Source: a virus. Taken from it: DNA of 34,631 bases. The notes below the pieces were generated by a model that worked only from the letters and a program-made list of their open reading frames with translations, did no database searches and was not told the DNA's origin. A program made the position numbers and the translations under genes. Below, piece after piece: positions 31,701 through 34,631 of the stretch; position 1 is the first letter of the stretch, and each line of letters begins with the position of its first letter. The DNA lies in IMG/VR virus record IMGVR_UViG_3300020451_000231, positions 1-34,631 of that record. One strand, 5' to 3'.

Positions 31701-34631
31701 GTTCCTGCACCAAGTTTGACAGCAACGTTATCACCAAATACTAATGCGTTATCTGATTTATCAAATACTATATTACCACCACTTGCTGATACAAGAGTTA
31801 AGTCATCATTAAGTGTTGTTGAACCAGCTACTGTTAAGATATCATCTACTGCAACAGTTCCACCTGCAGAATCAAGTGTTAGATTACCAGTTGATGTATC
31901 AATCTCATTTGCTCCTGTGACACCAACTTGAATATTCTGTGCGACTAACTTAGAAGTAATTTGATTAGATGCAAAATTACCAGATCCATCACGTAAGACT
32001 AAGTTGTTTGAAGCGTTTGTGCTTGCAGATGCAACGTTAATTGTAGTATTACCAGATATACCATCAGCGTTTGTTAGTGTAATACCAGAAGATGCTGTGA
32101 CTGCAAATGTGCGATGAGCATATGTGTTCGCAGCAGTCCTGACCATATATCCTGTGCCAGACTGTGCAGCAAGTGCAGTTATATCTGCATCGTTAAATGT
32201 GACTGAAAGTGTTGGATCAGAAGCACCATTAATTGATACTGAACCATCTACAACACCATCAATAGTTAATGTTCTTGCAGTCTTCCAAGCATCAGCAGTA
32301 GATGCGTTTCCTAAAATACCTGCTGAAGAACCTGCACCACTATTGACTGTAATTTGATTAGCAGAGAAATCACCAGATGATCTAACTACAACACTATTAC
32401 CAGTTGTGTCTGTGGCACTTGTGTTTAATCCATCAAGTAAATCTGCGTTAAGATTATTGACCTTAGTTGTAGATGCAACTACGAATGGTGCAACACCCTG
32501 AGCAAGTTGAGAAATTATTTGACCATCAACTGTTGCTGTACCATCAACATTTAAGTTATTATCAATATCAACAGATGTACCTGCACCAGTTACATGAAGT
32601 GAACCTGCTCTAAGAGCACCGTCAGTACCAGAGAAGACTTCGCTATTATTAGTAGCAGCAGTCATAAAAGCAAATTCTGATGTACCTCTATCAAATCCGA
32701 AGAATCCAACTTTAGCAGATCCATCATAATATCTAAATTCTATACCTCTATCTTTACCATCATTAGATGCAGGAGCAGTATCACCACCTAAGGTGAAGAC
32801 TGGATCATCTATAGTAACCGTTGTTGAGTTAACTGTAGAAGTTGTACCATTAACTGTAAGATTACCTGTGACAATCAAGTTAGACTGGGCATTAACATCT
32901 CCAGCTACAGTTAAATCACCTTGTGATACTGTATTACCATTATCAGTATCAACTGTAAACTTATCAACAGCACCAGCTGTTTGTACTTTGAAGAACTTAT
33001 TATCTGCCTTAACAATTAATTGGTTCTCAACGATTGTTGAACCTGATATATTTGCACTACTATTAAGATCGAGAGCACCTGATAGTTCAGTACCACCATA
33101 AACTCTAAGCCCGCCACCAACTGCTAAGTTTTTCGCTAATCCAATACCACCAGAGAATCTTGCAGCACCATCAGCAGCGTATGATCCTGTTAGAGTTTGC
33201 TCTGTGTTGTTTGTAAATGTATTGACACCAGATGTTCCGAATGTATCGTTGATCTGAGTTGCATCACCTACTGTTAATGTTCCAACAATGTTTGTATTAC
33301 CGTTGTCAGTATCAATACTGAACTTAGTTACACCAGAACCAGTGTTTACATTAACTACCTCATTATCACTTTGAATAATTAAAGAGTCATTAATTGTTGT
33401 TTGACCTGCAACAACTAGAGTACCATCAGTTGCAATATTACCTGTAGAAGATGCAACAGTCATCTTATCAGTAGTTCCTGATCTGACTGCAAAGTTTGCA
33501 TCAACATCTAAGGTGCCATTTATTTCTGTGTTGTTAGCAACAGTTAACGTACCACCAAGAGTTGTATTACTATCAACATTAAGTGTTGAATTTAATTCAG
33601 TGTGCCCATCAGCAGTCAGCGTACCTTCAATATTAGTATTACCAGTTACGTTATCAACAAAGAACTTATCAGTCGTTCCGTTTCTAACTGCGAAATCAGC
33701 ATCAATATCAGTAACACCATTAATATTAACTGTACCTTCAATTACTGTATTACCATTATCAGTATCAACTGTAAACTTATCAACTGCAGATCCATTTTGA
33801 ATCTTAAAGTTTTCATTTGATGCATTGATAGTGACCGAATCTTGAATAGTTGTATTACCTTCAACATTCAAAGTACCTTGAATATCTGTATTACCACTTG
33901 CACCAATAACACTAAACTTCTCAGTATCACCACTGTTCAATTTACCAACTGAGAACCTCTCTCCTGACCCTGTAGCACCAACGTACAAGGATTTCATAAT
34001 ACCTGCACCACCATGTGCTTTTATAGTGGAGAAGTTATGAGAAGCATATGAAGGAGATGCTTGATATGTATCACCAAAACGACCTCTGTATCTTACTCTT
34101 AACCAGTTCAATCTAGATTCAGTTTCTGTCGCACTATCCTTAACTTCAATAGGACCATTGACATGCAACGTACCATCAATCAGACCAGATCCTGCTACAT
34201 AGAAACCACCATCAAGTCTAAGTGCACCATAATCATTTGATTGAATCTCCCAAGCACCAGAAGTTCCGTTCTTAGCAGTTGTAATATCGTTTGTACTTTC
34301 TAAATGAACATCACCTGAGACAGCAGCAGAACTGTTAGCATCTATAGCACCAGTGACTGTAAGGATACCACCTACATCAACATTACCTGTAGTAGTATGA
34401 AGTGTAGTTTTAGTAGTTCCTGATCCGTTCTTAAGTTCTAAGGTCTTGGAAGCACCTTGGAATACAATATTATCATCAAATCTACTTGTAGAATTAGCAC
34501 GGAATGTACCATCTACATCTAATAATCCACCAATATTAACATCTTGTGTAATTCCAACACCACCTGCAACTACTAAATCTCCAGTAGTATTAGATGTTGA
34601 GTTTGTATTTGTTGTAAGTTTTAAGTTACCC
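28715..34631 (-). CDS. Giant repetitive virion/tail-fibre-like protein (5' end beyond the window)
   Basis: At least 1,971 residues: the frame has no stop up to the window edge, so the TTG at 34168 is not the true start. Layout N to C: beta-rich repeats with VDTDNGNT and GTLxVxG-type units (34600-32850), a domain with GGDTAPASNDGKDRGIEFRY and FFGFDRGTSEFAF that recurs in cyanophage structural proteins, a long Thr/Asn/Asp-rich part, a 44-residue repeat (30490-31200), a 69-73-residue Gly/Thr repeat (29270-30400), 12-residue repeats with IHGNGCTIPV (28961-29068) and a small C-terminal domain. The composition (Gly, Thr, Asn, Asp, Ser) and strands suggest a trimeric or beta-solenoid fibre or baseplate-linked protein. 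It lies directly before neck gene 13. Receptor binding is an inference. Confidence 0.85.
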   Translation of the reverse strand, partial: GNLKLTTNTNSTSNTTGDLVVAGGVGITQDVNIGGLLDVDGTFRANSTSRFDDNIVFQGASKTLELKNGSGTTKTTLHTTTGNVDVGGILTVTGAIDANSSAAVSGDVHLESTNDITTAKNGTSGAWEIQSNDYGALRLDGGFYVAGSGLIDGTLHVNGPIEVKDSATETESRLNWLRVRYRGRFGDTYQASPSYASHNFSTIKAHGGAGIMKSLYVGATGSGERFSVGKLNSGDTEKFSVIGASGNTDIQGTLNVEGNTTIQDSVTINASNENFKIQNGSAVDKFTVDTDNGNTVIEGTVNINGVTDIDADFAVRNGTTDKFFVDNVTGNTNIEGTLTADGHTELNSTLNVDSNTTLGGTLTVANNTEINGTLDVDANFAVRSGTTDKMTVASSTGNIATDGTLVVAGQTTINDSLIIQSDNEVVNVNTGSGVTKFSIDTDNGNTNIVGTLTVGDATQINDTFGTSGVNTFTNNTEQTLTGSYAADGAARFSGGIGLAKNLAVGGGLRVYGGTELSGALDLNSSANISGSTIVENQLIVKADNKFFKVQTAGAVDKFTVDTDNGNTVSQGDLTVAGDVNAQSNLIVTGNLTVNGTTSTVNSTTVTIDDPVFTLGGDTAPASNDGKDRGIEFRYYDGSAKVGFFGFDRGTSEFAFMTAATNNSEVFSGTDGALRAGSLHVTGAGTSVDIDNNLNVDGTATVDGQIISQLAQGVAPFVVASTTKVNNLNADLLDGLNTSATDTTGNSVVVRSSGDFSANQITVNSGAGSSAGILGNASTADAWKTARTLTIDGVVDGSVSINGASDPTLSVTFNDADITALAAQSGTGYMVRTAANTYAHRTFAVTASSGITLTNADGISGNTTINVASASTNASNNLVLRDGSGNFASNQITSKLVAQNIQVGVTGANEIDTSTGNLTLDSAGGTVAVDDILTVAGSTTLNDDLTLVSASGGNIVFDKSDNALVFGDNVAVKLGAGTDIVIESDGTDTLYKSTGSSKQIIQTAQFEVKSQDGTSFGMIIDADGSATLGYNGTATFVTTSTGATLTGDLLSDSNNTRSIGSSSNKYANVHSTTFTGNVVGNIQGDITGNIVATTSTAKNLNPASDSAFDLGTNSVRWQNIYADAANITAITGTLTGTVSSITNHDTDALSEGSTNLYYTDERVDDRVDALIVAGTGLTKTYDDAAGTYTLAFAFSEFDTDSVVEGTTNLFTTNTRTRSHFTYGTGIELSAGGQLSVTQSDIDTDNVTEGSTNLFTTAARTRTHFTYGTGIEHDGSGTISVTQSEISTDNVTEGSTNLFTTAARTRTHFTYGTGIEHDGAGGLAVTQSDINTDNVTEGSTNVFFTNTRADARVAAATGANLDLSQKSTTNLSEGTNLYHTEARVQTKLDHAFEQLKAMLNNLATSTTLKLNLSGDPTPGAVVSLGSISAGGVGGFTGATNVATSGGTGSGLTVDTTVDSDGVITAIALNTAGTGYLIGDTLTITNSNLGGVDTLNLGTLSGGVGGFTAGTGVATTNSGSGDNALTVNTTVDGNGAITNVAINAAGTGYAAGDTITIANSNAGGAATVDTLVGGTGYANGTAIATTTVGSGSGLTVNLTTSNGVVTGAAINAAGSGYAVDDTITIVNANASGVKTLGSIATAGTGYSTGTAIATTNDGSGSDFTIDISSVDASGAVTAAAINNDGTGFTTSDTITITNANASGVQTLGTIATGGTGYSAGSAIATTSSGSGTGLTADITVDNGVVTGVTINNDGSGYAASEVITIVNANASGIKTVGNFGATDAARTPGTYTIGTSDYITQASGANATFSVVIGVGGTVDSITVTDDGAGFIVNETITIADAQLGGGGAASLTFDATAIHGNGCTIPVSAIHGNGCTIPVSAIHGNGATIDIATIFTNATVNVATVFTNATFSLSDITTMEVGATITGATSTSTGVITAMDESSVTVDNVSGFFKKGETVGANDVTNLTISSFG
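28961..29068 (-). repeat. Tandem 36-base (12-residue) repeats
   Basis: Three direct copies at an exact spacing of 36 bases (starting at 29068, 29032 and 28996) encode AIHGNGCTIPVS twice and AIHGNGATIDIA once. They run into two degenerate 11-residue units (TIFTNATVNVA, TVFTNATFSLS). The short period resembles a beta-solenoid rung or stalk. Confidence 0.85.
29270..30400 (-). repeat. Five tandem 207-219-base repeats in the fibre gene
   Basis: Landmark segments encoding (N)(A/S)(N/G)xGxxT recur at 29324, 29531, 29744, 29951 and 30170, that is every 69-73 residues. Each unit has TxTIxNAN, a GTGYxxG turn, AIATT and SGSG, and differs mainly by short indels. Confidence 0.8.
30490..31200 (-). repeat. 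Tandem 132-base (44-residue) repeats in the fibre gene
   Basis: Copies are aligned at 30621, 30753, 30885 and 31017, exactly 132 bases apart, with partial copies at either end. Each encodes DNVTEGSTNLFTT, ARTRTHFTYGTGIEHDG and VTQSxI. The two central copies are nearly identical in DNA. Confidence 0.88.
32850..33920 (-). repeat. Degenerate beta-repeats in the N-terminal part of the fibre protein
   Basis: About eight imperfect units of roughly 35-50 residues share a KFTVDTDNGNT or similar segment followed by IxGTLxVxGxTxIN. Copies differ more than in the two arrays nearer the C-terminus, suggesting an older expansion. Confidence 0.7.

Noticed and set aside
28776-33820. Many long open frames on the plus strand opposite the giant fibre gene, some over 200 codons
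   Set aside because: They follow from the repeats and codon composition of the minus-strand gene (Ala/Val/Pro-rich opposite Gly/Thr/Asn codons), lack ribosome sites and mirror the repeat period.
34159-34168. TTG at 34168 as start of the giant gene
   Set aside because: The same frame is open without a stop up to 34631 and carries the same type of repeats, so the gene begins beyond the window.

Overview
The window is a large piece of the core genome of a T4-like marine cyanophage (contractile-tailed, Kyanoviridae/T4-like cyanomyovirus type). Three things support this: the T4 head, neck, tail and packaging genes are in the order typical of cyanophage T4 relatives; T4-style replication, recombination and late-transcription genes follow; and there are auxiliary genes tied to a phototrophic host, above all a bilin reductase of the PcyA family. 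The DNA is AT-rich. Every gene I can support lies on the minus strand, so transcription runs from high to low coordinates. Both ends of the window cut genes.

In transcription order (right to left): (1) 34631-28715 holds one giant repetitive virion/tail-fibre-like gene, open at the window edge. (2) 28708-24311 holds neck genes 13 and 14, sheath-terminator gene 15, small terminase 16, a probable small structural protein and a very basic protein. (3) 24357-22072 is an accessory stretch of about nine tiny genes, including short ORFs linked by start/stop overlaps, two small membrane or secreted proteins and an SNase-type nuclease. (4) 22072-12049 holds a NifU-like Fe-S scaffold, then large terminase 17, sheath 18, tube 19, portal 20, a prohead-core protein, protease 21, scaffold 22 and major capsid 23. 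This block ends in two tandem intrinsic terminators. (5) 11905-7241 holds a 2OG-Fe(II) oxygenase, a tail-tube-family protein, small ORFs including a nested overlapping pair, uvsY, a second oxygenase, uvsW and an Sm-fold-like unknown. (6) 7150-3665 holds late sigma factor 55, gp47, a DUF3110-like small protein and gp46. (7) 3619-1 holds a metallopeptidase/VWA protein, pcyA, and the first 206 codons of a MoxR/CobS-like AAA+ ATPase.

Two promoter classes can be read directly. The late class is the T4 octamer TATAAATA, found upstream of genes 18, 20, 22 and the nuclease, with one-base or two-base variants upstream of 19, the prohead-core gene and the first oxygenase. The host-sigma70 class carries an extended -10, TGCTATA(A/C)T, and occurs four times on the minus strand: upstream of gene 55 (with a perfect TTGACA-17-TATAAT), the cobS-like gene, the 91-residue secreted-protein gene and the 52-residue ORF. 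This fits a programme in which the host polymerase makes gp55, which then drives the virion genes.

The best candidates for new biology are pcyA set between the two halves of an ATPase/VWA pair, the nested 81-codon frame inside a 178-codon ORF, the three tandem-repeat architectures of the giant fibre protein, and the tiny-gene island. I see no tRNA, rRNA, CRISPR array, insertion sequence or homing endonuclease.
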